Origin: Brevundimonas bacteroides DSM 4726
GTDB lineage: Bacteria; Pseudomonadota; Alphaproteobacteria; Caulobacterales; Caulobacteraceae
Direction of reading: 5' to 3'
Length of the DNA: 64,000 nucleotides
Assembly (NCBI RefSeq): GCF_000701445.1
Contig: NZ_JNIX01000013.1
Span: forward strand, 215,105 to 279,104
The position numbers and the translations under genes were made by a program. The notes beneath the pieces are model-generated. The model did no database searches and was not told where the DNA came from. It worked only from the letters and a program-made list of their open reading frames with translations. Of the stretch, positions 48,985-58,268 are shown one piece after another. The stretch's first letter is position 1, and every line of letters starts with the position of its first letter.

Positions 48985-49290
48985 ATGGCGGGACGCAGCT
49001 ATATCGGCGTAGGCCTCGCGCTGGGCGTGGCCATTGGCGCAGGACTGGGCGTGGCGCTGGGCAATCTGGCGATCGGCATCGGGGTCGGCATTGCCGTCGG
49101 CCTTGCGATCGGGGCGTCGCTGGACACGGGTCAGAAGAAGAAGCGAGACGGTCGGGACGGGGGCGACGGTTCGCCCGTTCTCTTCATGGGCGATGGCGGC
49201 GGGCGCAGCGGAAAGGACGCCCACGGCGACAGCGATGGCGGCTCGGACGGCGGAGGGGGCGATGGTGGCGGGGGTGGCGGCGGGGACTAA
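48985..49290 (+). CDS. Small glycine-zipper-like membrane protein with poly-Gly tail
   Basis: 101 residues. Two adjacent glycine-rich hydrophobic segments (about 5-50, YIGVGLALGVAIGAGLGVALG and AIGIGVGIAVGLAIGA) resemble glycine zippers. A charged stretch KKKRDGRDGGDG follows, then a tail of Gly, Asp and Ser ending in a run of Gly. AGGAG precedes the ATG by 11 bp; an upstream in-frame ATG at 48964 is possible. Not recognised as a named family. Its end overlaps the opposing gene by 4 nt. Confidence 0.6.
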   Translation: MAGRSYIGVGLALGVAIGAGLGVALGNLAIGIGVGIAVGLAIGASLDTGQKKKRDGRDGGDGSPVLFMGDGGGRSGKDAHGDSDGGSDGGGGDGGGGGGGD

Positions 49291-50279
49291 CCCCGCTTCA
49301 TCGCCTCCAGTACGGCCCGCGCCGCTCGCTCTGTTTCGGCCAGCGGTTCATAGGTCCAGGTCTCCAGCCGTCCGTCGAACGGTCGCGCGGCGCCGCGCGC
49401 GGCAAGGTCGGCGTGCAGCCGGGCGAACTTGCCCGCAGAGCCTCGCCGAACCATCGGCAGCACATGCACCGGCTTGCCCGTCGAGGCGGCCTCGGCGGCC
49501 ATGTTGGCGCTGTCCTCGGTCACCAGGATATGGTCTGCGGAGTGCAGATAGGCGAACAGCGGGTTCGGCCCTGTCCCGTCCCAGACCTGCCCCGGCAGCC
49601 TCGACAGGCGATCGGCCATGACGGCTTGCGCCTCCACTGGCGTGCGACGGGAAAACGTGGCCAGCACCGATCCGCCCGCGCCCTCCACCGCCCCCGCGAT
49701 ACGGTCGGCCAGATCGGCGGCGTGCTCCTGGGTCAGGTCGAACGCCTTGGACCGCCCGCCGATCAGCACGGCGACGCGGGGCCGAGGCAGGGGCTTGATC
49801 ACGGCGGCGAAGGCGGGCGCGGCCTCGGCCAGCCGCTCGGGCGTGATGCGGTGCGGCGATCCGGTGATGGAGACCACGTTGGCTCCGGTCAGCCCATCGT
49901 GTTCGGGCGCAACGACAAGATCGAAGCGCGAGGAATCAAGACGCGGGTCCTGCACCTGTACCACGACCGTGCGACCGCCACTGTGCTTTCGGGCCCGCAA
50001 GGACAAGGGCAGGCTGGCCCGTCCCGCCGCGATCCACAGCTCCGGCCACGGCTCGCCATCGGCAGGGCAGGGCACGTCCGAAACCGGGTCCAGCATGGCC
50101 GGCGTCTTCAGGTCGGCCGGCAGCCAGTCGAACACGGGCCGCCACCGCACGCGGCGCAGGTCAATCGATGCGGGGGCCAACCGAGCGACGGCTTCGGCCA
50201 GGCCCAGCGCCTGGTTCTCGATGCCCGCCCGGCCGTCGGTGACGACGCGGATGGTGAGGGGGCTGGCCCCTACTTCCAC
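49287..50279 (-). CDS. Mitochondrial fission ELM1-like family protein
   Basis: 330 residues matching the bacterial ELM1-like family: [23 protein letters not shown] at the N-terminus, [62 protein letters not shown] and [35 protein letters not shown]. The fold resembles glycosyltransferases. In alphaproteobacteria the role is unproven, possibly envelope glycan. It overlaps the greA end by 10 bp on the same strand. Confidence 0.85.
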   Translation of the reverse strand: MEVGASPLTIRVVTDGRAGIENQALGLAEAVARLAPASIDLRRVRWRPVFDWLPADLKTPAMLDPVSDVPCPADGEPWPELWIAAGRASLPLSLRARKHSGGRTVVVQVQDPRLDSSRFDLVVAPEHDGLTGANVVSITGSPHRITPERLAEAAPAFAAVIKPLPRPRVAVLIGGRSKAFDLTQEHAADLADRIAGAVEGAGGSVLATFSRRTPVEAQAVMADRLSRLPGQVWDGTGPNPLFAYLHSADHILVTEDSANMAAEAASTGKPVHVLPMVRRGSAGKFARLHADLAARGAARPFDGRLETWTYEPLAETERAARAVLEAMKRG

Positions 50280-50743
50280 TCGACCTTGAGGATTTCGTAG
50301 GCCTTGACGCCGCCGGGGGTGTTCACCTCGACCACGTCGCCCACTTCCTTGCCGATCATGGCCCGCGCGATCGGCGAGGCGATGGAGATCTTGCCCGATT
50401 TCACGTCGGCCTCGTGTTCGCCCACGATCTGGTAGCGGCCCTCTTCCTCGGTGTCCTCGTCGACCACGGTGACGGTGGCCCCGAACTTGACCTGGTCGCC
50501 GGACAGCTTCGAGACGTCGATGACCTGGGCGCGGCTGATCTTGTCCTCGATCTCGGCGATCTGGCCCTCGATCCAGCCCTGACGCTCCTTGGCGGCGTGA
50601 TACTCCGCGTTCTCGGACAGGTCGCCGTGCTCGCGCGCCTCGGAAATGGCGGCGATGACGCTGGGGCGCTCGACGGACTTCAATTGCTTCAGCTGAGCGT
50701 CGAGGGCGCTATAGCCCTCGGACGTCATGGGCACTTTTTCCAT
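50270..50743 (-). CDS. greA: Transcription elongation factor GreA
   Basis: 157 residues. The N-terminal coiled coil (about 10-75; [49 protein letters not shown]) reaches into the RNA polymerase channel to stimulate cleavage of backtracked RNA. A C-terminal FKBP-like domain ([34 protein letters not shown]) follows. It is the first gene of a pair with the ELM1-like gene. The 167 bp upstream has no gene. Confidence 0.97.
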   Translation of the reverse strand: MEKVPMTSEGYSALDAQLKQLKSVERPSVIAAISEAREHGDLSENAEYHAAKERQGWIEGQIAEIEDKISRAQVIDVSKLSGDQVKFGATVTVVDEDTEEEGRYQIVGEHEADVKSGKISIASPIARAMIGKEVGDVVEVNTPGGVKAYEILKVEWK

Positions 50744-50910
50744 GTGACGTGGGTTTTCTTGTTATGCCGCCCGGGTATCCGGAAGGGACTGAAAAGAGAG
50801 ACGTACGGGAGGAACACTCGGTCGCTGGGCGTACGCGACAGGCCGAAGATGCTAGGGCGCCCGGCCCTCAAACTCAAGACCGGGGTTTTCCACGCCGCCT
50901 CGGGGCGCCG

Positions 50911-51129
50911 TCATCGCACGCCCGGTTGACGTCCGTGAGACACTGCGGTCGCCGTCCGACGACGCAGCAGGGCGTTCCTCGCCACACGATAGGCGATCCA
51001 TCCGACGAGCGCCGCCGCCAGCACGGCCGAGACCAGGGACACGAGAGCGACGCCCGCCGCCATGAAGGCGATCATCAGCAGGACAGCGGCGGCCAGGGCG
51101 GCGGAGATGTGAACCATTCGAAGACGCAT
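50911..51129 (-). CDS. Small two-helix membrane protein
   Basis: 72 residues. A continuous hydrophobic part (about 8-45, ISAALAAAVLLMIAFMAAGVALVSLVSAVLAAALVGWIAY) fits two short helices, followed by a basic C-terminus (ARNALLRRRTATAVSHGRQ). A Shine-Dalgarno-like AGGGG is just upstream. Not recognised. It lies between the GST gene and greA on the same strand. Confidence 0.5.
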   Translation of the reverse strand: MRLRMVHISAALAAAVLLMIAFMAAGVALVSLVSAVLAAALVGWIAYRVARNALLRRRTATAVSHGRQPGVR

Positions 51130-51176
51130 GGGCCCCTGAACGCGCCGGCACCGACGGGGTTCACGGCTCCGCTGGG

Positions 51177-51842
51177 TCAGGCGTAGGCGTAGGGACCGCC
51201 CCGTTCCAGAGCGCGCTGATAGGCCGGTCGGGCGTGAATGGTCTGAAGAAACGCCTTCAGCCGGGGCTTGTCCGGGCCATAGGGCACGCGGCTGGCCGCG
51301 GCCTCCAGCGGAAAGCTCATCATGATGTCGGCGGCGCTGAACCGGTCGCCGGCGAACCAGGCCGACTTGCCGAGCTCGGCCTCCCAATAGGTCGTGTGGC
51401 TGGCGATCTGCGGGTCGATGAAGCTGGATTGCACCTTGCCCGACACCGCGCGCACGATCGGCCGGATCAGCCCCGGCGTCCGCTTCGGCAGGGATGAGAA
51501 GATCAGCTTGAGCAGCAGCGGCGTCATCGCCGATCCCTCGGCGTAATGCAGCCAGTAGGTGAAGCGTCGGCCGTCCGCCGTCCCCGGCTGGGGCCGCAAG
51601 CCATGCCCCGCTCGCGTCTCCAGCAGATATTCGACGATCGCCCCGGTCTCGGCGACCAGCACATCCCCGTCCTGGATCACCGGCGACTTGCCCAGCGGAT
51701 GGATGGCCCGCAGTTCCGGAGGCGCCAGCTGGGTCTGGGCGTCGCGCTCATAGCGCTTGACCTCGTACGCGACGCCCATCTCCTCCAGCAGCCAAAGCAC
51801 GCGCTGGGAGCGGGAGTTGTTGAGGTGATGGACGATGATCAT
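51177..51842 (-). CDS. Glutathione S-transferase family protein
   Basis: 221 residues. The N-terminal thioredoxin-like domain has the catalytic Ser region HLNNSRSQRVLWLLEEMGVAYEVK and the glutathione-binding GKSPVIQDGDVLVAETGAIVEYLLE. The C-terminal helical domain includes AELGKSAWFAGDRFSAADIMMSFPLE, the N-capping GST motif. Close to the FzlA/beta-like bacterial GSTs in general form. The substrate is unknown. Confidence 0.92.
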   Translation of the reverse strand: MIIVHHLNNSRSQRVLWLLEEMGVAYEVKRYERDAQTQLAPPELRAIHPLGKSPVIQDGDVLVAETGAIVEYLLETRAGHGLRPQPGTADGRRFTYWLHYAEGSAMTPLLLKLIFSSLPKRTPGLIRPIVRAVSGKVQSSFIDPQIASHTTYWEAELGKSAWFAGDRFSAADIMMSFPLEAAASRVPYGPDKPRLKAFLQTIHARPAYQRALERGGPYAYA

Positions 51843-51915
51843 GGCGCGGCCTCCGAGCGACGGAGCGTAACCTTACAGGCGTTGACGCCGGGGAGGGCAA
51901 GATCGGATTGAGATG

Positions 51916-51937
51916 GACGATAGCATGCGCTATCGTC
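51916..51937. promoter_or_regulatory. Operator-like inverted repeat upstream of the antitoxin
   Basis: GACGATAGC (51916-51924) and GCTATCGTC (51929-51937) are perfect 9-bp inverse arms with a 4-bp centre. It ends 5 bp before the likely antitoxin ATG, where ribbon-helix-helix antitoxins commonly bind to repress their own operon. Confidence 0.6.
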
Positions 51938-51942
51938 TGCGC

Positions 51943-52188
51943 ATGGCTCAGTTGCTCGTCCGCAATGTCCGAGAAGAGACCGTCGACGCCCTGAAAGCGC
52001 GCGCGGCCGTGAACCAACGCAGCGTCGAGGCGGAGCATCGCGCTCTGCTCGAAGAGGTTCTGGAAGCGGAGCGCCTGGCGAAGGTCAAACGCTTCCTCGC
52101 CCAGATCGAGGCGATCCACGAACAACAGGCCGGTCGGGCTTTCACGCCGTCCGAAGTCGTCGTCCGTGAAATGCGCGACGAGCAGTGA
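51943..52188 (+). CDS. VapB/FitA-type ribbon-helix-helix antitoxin
   Basis: 81 residues starting MAQLLVRNVREETVDALKARAAVNQRSVEAEHRALLEEVL, the typical FitA/Arc-type DNA-binding fold; the C-terminus ([24 protein letters not shown]) would bind and block the toxin. Two in-frame ATGs lie further upstream, but they fall in or before the operator palindrome, so the ATG at 51943 is favoured. Its stop overlaps the toxin GTG. Confidence 0.85.
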   Translation: MAQLLVRNVREETVDALKARAAVNQRSVEAEHRALLEEVLEAERLAKVKRFLAQIEAIHEQQAGRAFTPSEVVVREMRDEQ

Positions 52189-52601
52189 TCGTCGTCGACA
52201 CATCCGTCGCATTGAAATGGGTCCTGCGTGCGCCGGGAACGGACCTGGCCAAGCGGGCCCTCGCGCTCCCTCTGATCGCACCCGACTTCTGGCGGGTCGA
52301 GGCGGCGAACGGCATTCGCCGGGCCGTGGCGATGAAGCAGGCGACTGAGGAGGAAGGCCGACACTATCTCGCCGTGATGGACGCGGCCCCGGTCGATGAC
52401 GCCGCGACGGCTCCACTTCTCCGGGGCGGCTTCGAGTTGGCGATGACCTTGCGTCATTCGATCCAGGACTGCCTGTTCCTGGCTCTGGCGATCGAGCGCG
52501 ACTGTCGGCTCCTGACCGCCGACGATACCTTCACGGCTCTCGTCCGAGACCGCTCCAACCTGTCTGATCGGGTCGTCCCCCTATCTGAGTACTTCCAGTG
52601 A
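52185..52601 (+). CDS. VapC-type PIN-domain ribonuclease toxin
   Basis: 138 residues. PIN-domain acidic residues are Asp5 ([10 protein letters not shown]), Glu39 (WRVEAANGI), Asp95 ([11 protein letters not shown]) and Asp113/114 (LTADDTF), which bind metal to cut RNA. The GTG start overlaps the antitoxin stop by 4 nt, and its own stop overlaps the selD GTG by 4 nt, which is unusual because TA pairs normally end their own operon. Confidence 0.88.
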   Translation: MIVVDTSVALKWVLRAPGTDLAKRALALPLIAPDFWRVEAANGIRRAVAMKQATEEEGRHYLAVMDAAPVDDAATAPLLRGGFELAMTLRHSIQDCLFLALAIERDCRLLTADDTFTALVRDRSNLSDRVVPLSEYFQ

Positions 52602-53638
52602 CCGCCGAACCTCGCCTGACCTCGCTCGCCCACGGCGGCGGATGCGGCTGTAAGCTGTCGCCTCAGGTGCTGCGCGACATCCTGTCGGCCATGCCCCAGG
52701 CGGCGACCTTCGCCGACCTCATGGTCGGGACCGAGACCTCTGACGACGCCGCGGTCTGGCGGCTGAACGAACAGCAGGCGCTCGTGGCCACCACGGACTT
52801 CTTCATGCCGGTGGTCGATGATCCCTTCGACTTCGGACGGATCGCCGCCACCAATGCCCTCTCCGATGTCTACGCAATGGGCGGGCGGCCGATCCTGGCG
52901 CTGGCGCTGGTCGGCATGCCGGTCAACGTCCTGTCGGCCGAGACCATCGGCCAGATTCTCGCGGGCGGGGCCTCGGTCTGCGCCGAAGCGGGCGTCCCCG
53001 TCGCGGGCGGCCATTCCATCGACAGCGTCGAGCCGATCTATGGCCTGGTGGCGCTCGGCCTCGTCCACCCCGACCGCGTCCGGACCAATCGCGCCGCGCG
53101 GGTCGGCGACGTCCTCATCCTGACCAAGGCGCTCGGCGTCGGGGTCATGAGCGCGGCCTACAAGCAAGGGCGGCTGGACGATCAGGGCTACGCCGCCATG
53201 ATCGCCTCGACCACCCAACTGAACCGCATCGGCGCGGACCTGGCCGAGATCGATGCCGTCCACGCCCTGACCGATGTCACCGGCTTCGGCCTGCTCGGTC
53301 ATGCGCTGGAGATGGCGCGCGGGTCGGGGCTCGCCGTCGAGATCGACTCGACATCCGCGCCACTGTTGCCCGGTGTCGAGGCCCTCGTCCGCGAGGGCGT
53401 GCGCACCGGGGCCTCGGCCCGCAACTGGGCCAGCTATGGCGAGGCGGTCGACCTGCCCGCCGACCTGCCCGACTGGCGGCGGGACCTCCTGACTGACCCC
53501 CAGACCTCCGGCGGCCTTTTGGTCAGCGTCGCGGCGGATGCGGCCGAGGCGGTGCTGGCCCGCATCCGCGCCGCCGGGTTTCACACCGCCGCCATCGTCG
53601 GCCGGGTGGTCGATGGCGCTGGGGTCCGGGTCGCTTGA
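52598..53638 (+). CDS. selD: Selenide, water dikinase SelD
   Basis: It makes selenophosphate from selenide and ATP. The 346 residues have the catalytic loop [10 protein letters not shown] with Cys16 (the Cys/Sec position, here Cys) and Lys19, then [42 protein letters not shown] and [19 protein letters not shown] start in the toxin stop; TTG start of mnmH in its own stop. With mnmH it supplies selenium to tRNA. No selA or selB is in the window. Confidence 0.95.
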   Translation: MTAEPRLTSLAHGGGCGCKLSPQVLRDILSAMPQAATFADLMVGTETSDDAAVWRLNEQQALVATTDFFMPVVDDPFDFGRIAATNALSDVYAMGGRPILALALVGMPVNVLSAETIGQILAGGASVCAEAGVPVAGGHSIDSVEPIYGLVALGLVHPDRVRTNRAARVGDVLILTKALGVGVMSAAYKQGRLDDQGYAAMIASTTQLNRIGADLAEIDAVHALTDVTGFGLLGHALEMARGSGLAVEIDSTSAPLLPGVEALVREGVRTGASARNWASYGEAVDLPADLPDWRRDLLTDPQTSGGLLVSVAADAAEAVLARIRAAGFHTAAIVGRVVDGAGVRVA

Positions 53639-54687
53639 TCCGCCGCACCGACGACCTGTCGCTCCAGGCGCGCGCCCGGTTCGACGCCATCATCGATGTC
53701 CGGAGCCCGTCGGAGTTCGCCCACGACCACATCCCCGGCGCGATCAACCTGCCGGTCCTGGACGACGCGGAGCGCGCCGAGGTCGGCACGATCTATGTCC
53801 AGCGATCCAAGTTCCTCGCCCGCCGCACTGGCGCCGCCAAAGTGGCCCGCAACATCGCCGCCCATCTGGACGCGGCGCTCGCCGACCGCGACGGCTCGTT
53901 CCGGCCGCTGGTCCACTGCTGGCGCGGCGGCCAGAGGTCGGGGGCCATGGCGGCGGTCATGGATCAGATCGGCTGGCCCGTGACGGTTCTGGACGGCGGC
54001 TATCGTACCTGGCGGCGACGCGTGCAGACCGCTTTCTATGGCGCGGGCGACGATCTGACCGTCATCCTGCTCGACGGCGGCACTGGCTCGGGCAAGACCG
54101 AGGTGCTGGCCCGCCTCGCCGACCGGGGCGTCCAGACGCTGGACCTCGAAGGCCTGGCCCGGCATCGCGGCTCGCTTTTCGGGGCCTGGCGGGGACGACC
54201 TCAGCCGACCCAGGCCCTGTTCGAGAGCGGTCTGTTCGCCGTCCTGGAAGCCCTCGATGCGGCCCGTCCGGTCGTGGTGGAGGCCGAGTCCAGCCGCATC
54301 GGCGCGCGCACCGTCCCCCCCGCGCTCTGGAGGGCCATGGGCCGGGCCAACGTCATTGAACTCTCCGCGCCCGTCACCGCTCGCGCCGCCTTTTCGGCCC
54401 GCGCCTATGCCGACATCGGGGCTGATCCGGACGCGGTCGAAGCCGTGCTGGGTCGCCTGCCGCCCCATCATTCCCGGGACACGATCTCCGCCTGGAAGGC
54501 TCTGGCGCGGTCGGGCGAGACCGAGACGCTGGCCGCGTCCCTCATCGCCGAGCACTACGACCCCGCCTATCGTCGGCAGTCGGCCCGGCGCGAACGCCCG
54601 CTCCTGGGGCGGATCGAGATGTCCGCGGTGACCCCGGCCGATCTGGATCAGGCCGCGGAGTCGGTTCGGGCCCTTATCGGCGCATGA
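53635..54687 (+). CDS. mnmH: tRNA 2-selenouridine synthase MnmH (SelU/YbbB)
   Basis: It replaces sulfur by selenium at the wobble 2-thiouridine of Lys, Glu and Gln tRNAs, using selenophosphate. The 350 residues combine a rhodanese domain with Cys95 ([10 protein letters not shown]) and a P-loop GGTGSGKT (148-155). TTG start overlapping the selD stop. It ends the four-gene cluster and is convergent with a glycosyltransferase (14-bp overlap). Confidence 0.94.
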   Translation: MIRRTDDLSLQARARFDAIIDVRSPSEFAHDHIPGAINLPVLDDAERAEVGTIYVQRSKFLARRTGAAKVARNIAAHLDAALADRDGSFRPLVHCWRGGQRSGAMAAVMDQIGWPVTVLDGGYRTWRRRVQTAFYGAGDDLTVILLDGGTGSGKTEVLARLADRGVQTLDLEGLARHRGSLFGAWRGRPQPTQALFESGLFAVLEALDAARPVVVEAESSRIGARTVPPALWRAMGRANVIELSAPVTARAAFSARAYADIGADPDAVEAVLGRLPPHHSRDTISAWKALARSGETETLAASLIAEHYDPAYRRQSARRERPLLGRIEMSAVTPADLDQAAESVRALIGA

Positions 54688-55957
54688 ACGACAGGATCCG
54701 GTCGGCCGCGACGGCCGCGCCGTCTTCCCGGATCGCCGCATCTCCGATCCGACGACTGGTCTCGACCATCGCCCTGTCGCGAAGGATCGCGCCCAAGATC
54801 CCGGCCAGGCGTCCGGCCCGGTAACGGTCGCGCCGGAGGGTCCGACCGCAGCCCAGCCGAGCGACGCGCGCGCCATTGTCGAACTGGTCGCCCAGATGCG
54901 GCACGACCAGCTGGGGTCGCCCCGCTCTCAGCGCCTGCTGGGTCGTGCCCACGCCGCCCTGGTGCACGACGGCGGCGGCGCGGGGAAACAGCGTCGAGAA
55001 CGGCGCATAGGGCACGGCGATCACATCGGGTCCGTCCGCCACGCTCGTGTCGCCCTCAGGCCCCACCAGCAGGACCGCCCGGCGGCGCAACAGCTGGGCG
55101 GCCTTCAGGCTCTCGGCATAGAAGTCGTCGGCGATGTGCACGGCCGCGCTGCCCAGGGTGAAGACCAGCGGCGGGTCGCCCTGGGCCAGAAAGGCGTCCA
55201 GGGCCGGTGGCGTCACGGCGGGTCCCCCCGCTTCGCTGTCGTAGGCGGCATACCCCGTGACGACGAAGCCCGGCGGCGCATCGGGCTGGGCGGGGCCGAG
55301 CAGGGGGGAGTAAAGGCCGAGCGCCAGGTCAGCGCGGGCGGCTCCGTCGAACAGGAAGTTGGCCCGCGTCGGCTGCAGGCCCAGCCGCGCCCGTACGAGG
55401 TTGATCGACCGGCTCCAGTGGGCGGTGGAGGCCCGGGCGAGGGCCAGCGTCGCCCGGTTCAGCCCCAGCTTCAGTCCGCCCGTCGCCGGGCTCAGCCAGG
55501 GTGTCTTCGACAGGAAGGGCGGGTCGTAGGCGGAGAAGATCACCGTGGGCTGAAGCGCGACGCAGACGTAGGGGATTTGGGTCAGCTCGGCCGCCATGGC
55601 CGCGCCCGCCGCGAAGGTCGCCCCCACCACGACGTCTGCCCCTTTCGCCGCCGTGACCACGTCATGCGTCGACGACTCCAGATAGGGCAGGACGATCGTC
55701 TCGAACAGGAAGCGGTCAGACCGGGCGACCGCGCGGGTGATCCGGGCCAGATCCATGCCCAGGTCGGCCTCCAGCTGGGCCATGCCGGGTCTGACCTCGT
55801 GAAACCCCAGACCTTCGGCCTCGACCTTGGCCTGGTACTCGGTGGAGGTGGCGATCTCCGCCGTCGCGCCCCGCGCCTGCAACGCCAGACCGAGGGCCAG
55901 GAAGGGATGCAGGTCGCCCAGCGATCCGGCTGTGCAGAGAAGGACGCGGGGAGACAT
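54674..55957 (-). CDS. GT1-family glycosyltransferase (MGT type)
   Basis: 427 residues of the UDP-glycosyl/rhamnosyltransferase type. The N-terminal acceptor domain starts RVLLCTAGSLGDLHPFLALGLALQARG. The donor-binding C-terminal signature is VVHQGGVGTTQQALRAGRPQLVVPHLGDQFDNGARV. Family members glycosylate lipids, rhamnolipid precursors or small metabolites. The neighbours do not reveal its acceptor. Confidence 0.9.
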   Translation of the reverse strand: MSPRVLLCTAGSLGDLHPFLALGLALQARGATAEIATSTEYQAKVEAEGLGFHEVRPGMAQLEADLGMDLARITRAVARSDRFLFETIVLPYLESSTHDVVTAAKGADVVVGATFAAGAAMAAELTQIPYVCVALQPTVIFSAYDPPFLSKTPWLSPATGGLKLGLNRATLALARASTAHWSRSINLVRARLGLQPTRANFLFDGAARADLALGLYSPLLGPAQPDAPPGFVVTGYAAYDSEAGGPAVTPPALDAFLAQGDPPLVFTLGSAAVHIADDFYAESLKAAQLLRRRAVLLVGPEGDTSVADGPDVIAVPYAPFSTLFPRAAAVVHQGGVGTTQQALRAGRPQLVVPHLGDQFDNGARVARLGCGRTLRRDRYRAGRLAGILGAILRDRAMVETSRRIGDAAIREDGAAVAADRILSFMRR

Positions 55958-56010
55958 CGACGCGACAATCGCCCTGTTCTCGCGACGGGGGCAAGGCTAG
56001 CGTTGCGCCC

Positions 56011-57312
56011 ATGACCCGATCGCGCACCGCCGCCCTGTTCACCTCGCTCAGCCTTTGGGTGCTGCTCGCGCTCGCGGGCGGTCTCGCGGCCGGGGCAGGG
56101 GCGCAGGCTTACGGCATTCCCGGGGGAACCGGCGCCGTCGGTCTGATCGATGCCCTGGGTCAGCTGTGGCTAAATGCCCTGCGCATGACCATCATCCCCC
56201 TGGTCTTCAGCCTGCTGGTGACCGGCATCGCCTCCATCGCCGACGCGGCCGCGACCGGGCGACTGGCGCTCAAGGCCGTCGGCGTCTTCGCCGTCCTGCT
56301 GATCGGGGCCACCATCTATGCCTTCGCCGCCTCCATCGGCCTGCACGAGATCTGGCCGATCGCCGAGGGCGCCGCCCGCGCCCTGATCGCCGGCACGCCC
56401 GAGGGCGCCGCCGCCGAGGTGGCCGCCAACATCGGCGGGGGCGGCATCGGCGCCTTCCTGACCAGCCTGGCCCCGGCCAATCCGATCCGCGCGGCGGCCG
56501 ACGACGCCATCCTGGCCATCGTGGTGTTCGCCATTGCCTTCGGATTCGCCACCACCCAGCTGGAGGCCCGCCTGCGCCAGCCCGTCGCCGTCTTTTTCGA
56601 GGGCGTGGCCCAGACCATGATCGTCATCGTCCAGTGGGTTCTGGCCGTCGCCCCCTTCGGCGTCTTCGCCCTGGCCTTCGGCGTGGGTCTGCGCGCCGGC
56701 ATCGGGGCGGCGGGCGTGCTCGGCCACTACATCGCGCTCGTCTGCCTGGCCCTCATCGGCCTGATCCTGCTCACCTATGTCGTCGCCGTGATCTGGGGGC
56801 GGATCAGCCTGGCCCGCTTCGCCCGGGGCGCCGCGCCGGCCCAGGTCGTCGCCTTTTCGACCCAGTCCTCGCTGGCCTGCCTGCCGGTGATGGTCGAGCG
56901 CTCGGTCAGCCACCTCGGCGTCTCCACCGCCACGGCGGGTCTGGTGCTGCCCTTGGCCGTGGCGGTGTTCCGCATCACCTCCACCGTCGCCAACCTGGCG
57001 GTGGTCATCTACGTCGCCCGGCTGACAGGAACCGAGATCTCGTTCGCGACCATGCTGGCCGGAGGCCTCGCCGCCCTGGCCATCAGCGTCGGCACCGTCG
57101 GCCTGCCGGGCCAGGTCAGCTTCTTCGCCTCCATCGCCCCCATCTGCCTGGCCATGGGCGTGCCGATCGAGGTCCTGCCGCTGCTGCTGGCGGTCGAGGT
57201 CGTGCCCGACATCTTCCGCACCATCGGCAACGTCACCGCCGACATGGCCGCGGCGCGGATCGTCGAGGGGCGCGACGCGGCCGCTGATCCGGAAGCCGCC
57301 GCCGGAATCTAG
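56011..57312 (+). CDS. Dicarboxylate/amino acid:cation symporter (DAACS/GltP family)
   Basis: 433 residues with about eight membrane helices and re-entrant loops. Family motifs include NALRMTIIPLVFSLLVTGIASI, FSTQSSLACLPVMVE (the Ser-rich re-entrant loop), AVAVFRITSTVANLAVVIYVA and TVGLPGQVSFFA. It imports dicarboxylates, glutamate or aspartate with cations. Single gene, convergent with the sulfur locus by 4 nt. Confidence 0.92.
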   Translation: MTRSRTAALFTSLSLWVLLALAGGLAAGAGAQAYGIPGGTGAVGLIDALGQLWLNALRMTIIPLVFSLLVTGIASIADAAATGRLALKAVGVFAVLLIGATIYAFAASIGLHEIWPIAEGAARALIAGTPEGAAAEVAANIGGGGIGAFLTSLAPANPIRAAADDAILAIVVFAIAFGFATTQLEARLRQPVAVFFEGVAQTMIVIVQWVLAVAPFGVFALAFGVGLRAGIGAAGVLGHYIALVCLALIGLILLTYVVAVIWGRISLARFARGAAPAQVVAFSTQSSLACLPVMVERSVSHLGVSTATAGLVLPLAVAVFRITSTVANLAVVIYVARLTGTEISFATMLAGGLAALAISVGTVGLPGQVSFFASIAPICLAMGVPIEVLPLLLAVEVVPDIFRTIGNVTADMAAARIVEGRDAAADPEAAAGI

Positions 57313-58199
57313 GCCGCGCCCAGCACGTTCAGGGGCAACACCAGGCTGCGTCGCCCGTTGGCGTCCGGCGGGGGCAGGGCGCCTGCCCGGATGTTCACCT
57401 GCAGCGACGGCAGGATCAGCTGTGGCGCGCCCAGGGTGGCGTCGCGCGCCTGCCGCATCGCCACGAAGGCGTCCTCGCTCACGCCGCCGCCGATGTGGAC
57501 GTTGGCCGCCTTCTGCTCGCCCACCGTGGTCTCGAAGCGAAAGTCGATGCGACCCCGCGGCAGATAATCGTGGCCCACGAACATCCGCGTCGTGTCGGGC
57601 AGGCCCAGCAGCCGCTGGATGGAGCGATAGAGGGTGCGCGCATCCCCGCCCGGAAAGTCCGTCCGCGCCGTGCCGTAGTCGGGCATGAACAGGGTGTCGC
57701 CGACGAACACCGCGTCCCCGATCCGGTAGCTGACGCAGGCGGGCGTATGGCCCGGCGTGTGTATCACCTCGACCGTCAGCTCGCCCAAGGTAAACGTGTC
57801 GCCATCCGCGTACAGCCGGTCGAAGGCCGCGCCGTCCGGCGTCACGTCGTCGGCGTGGAACATCGGCGCGAAGGTCGACTGCACATGGGCGATGTCCCGA
57901 CCGATGCCGATGGGCGCGCCTCGCGTCTCGCGCAGGTGGTGGGCGGCGGTCAGGTGGTCGGCGTGGGCATGGGTCTCCAGCACCATCGCCAGGGTCAGCT
58001 CCTGATCCTTCAGCGCCGCCATCACCGTGTCGATGGAGCGGGTCGAGGTGCGCGCCGCCGCCGGATCATAGTCCAGCACAGGGTCGATGATCGCCGCCTG
58101 CCGGGTCGCCGGATCGCTGACCAGATAGGTGATCGTATGCGTCGCCGGGTCGAAGAATCCCTGGACGACGGGGCTTTGGGCATCGGGAGAGAGGGTCAT
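57309..58199 (-). CDS. MBL-fold persulfide dioxygenase-like hydrolase (Blh type)
   Basis: 296 residues. The metal motif THAHADHLTAAHHLRE, HTPGHTPACVSYRIGD, VFVGDTLF, TDFPGGDARTLYRSIQRLL and VGHDY match the ETHE1/Blh group that oxidises glutathione persulfide with O2. It is divergent from a BigR regulator across an AT-rich 69-bp gap; Blh-BigR is a known H2S-responsive pair. Hence a role in sulfide or persulfide detoxification. Confidence 0.9.
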   Translation of the reverse strand: MTLSPDAQSPVVQGFFDPATHTITYLVSDPATRQAAIIDPVLDYDPAAARTSTRSIDTVMAALKDQELTLAMVLETHAHADHLTAAHHLRETRGAPIGIGRDIAHVQSTFAPMFHADDVTPDGAAFDRLYADGDTFTLGELTVEVIHTPGHTPACVSYRIGDAVFVGDTLFMPDYGTARTDFPGGDARTLYRSIQRLLGLPDTTRMFVGHDYLPRGRIDFRFETTVGEQKAANVHIGGGVSEDAFVAMRQARDATLGAPQLILPSLQVNIRAGALPPPDANGRRSLVLPLNVLGAA

Positions 58200-58233
58200 G
58201 TCTAGGCTCCGTGTGACGCCAATATATTAGCTA

Positions 58234-58248
58234 TTGCTTATTTAGCAA
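58234..58248. promoter_or_regulatory. Likely BigR operator/promoter region
   Basis: TTGCT-TATTT-AGCAA is an inverted repeat in a strikingly AT-rich block (58221-58260, including ATATATTAG and ATATATTG) between divergent blh-like and bigR-like genes. BigR family repressors bind AT-rich sites covering such promoters. Confidence 0.6.
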
Positions 58249-58268
58249 GTCCGCATATATTGCCCGCC

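Noticed and set aside
52185..52601. VapC considered as a partial selenium gene
   Set aside because: PIN-domain acidic residues and the upstream antitoxin make the toxin call clear.
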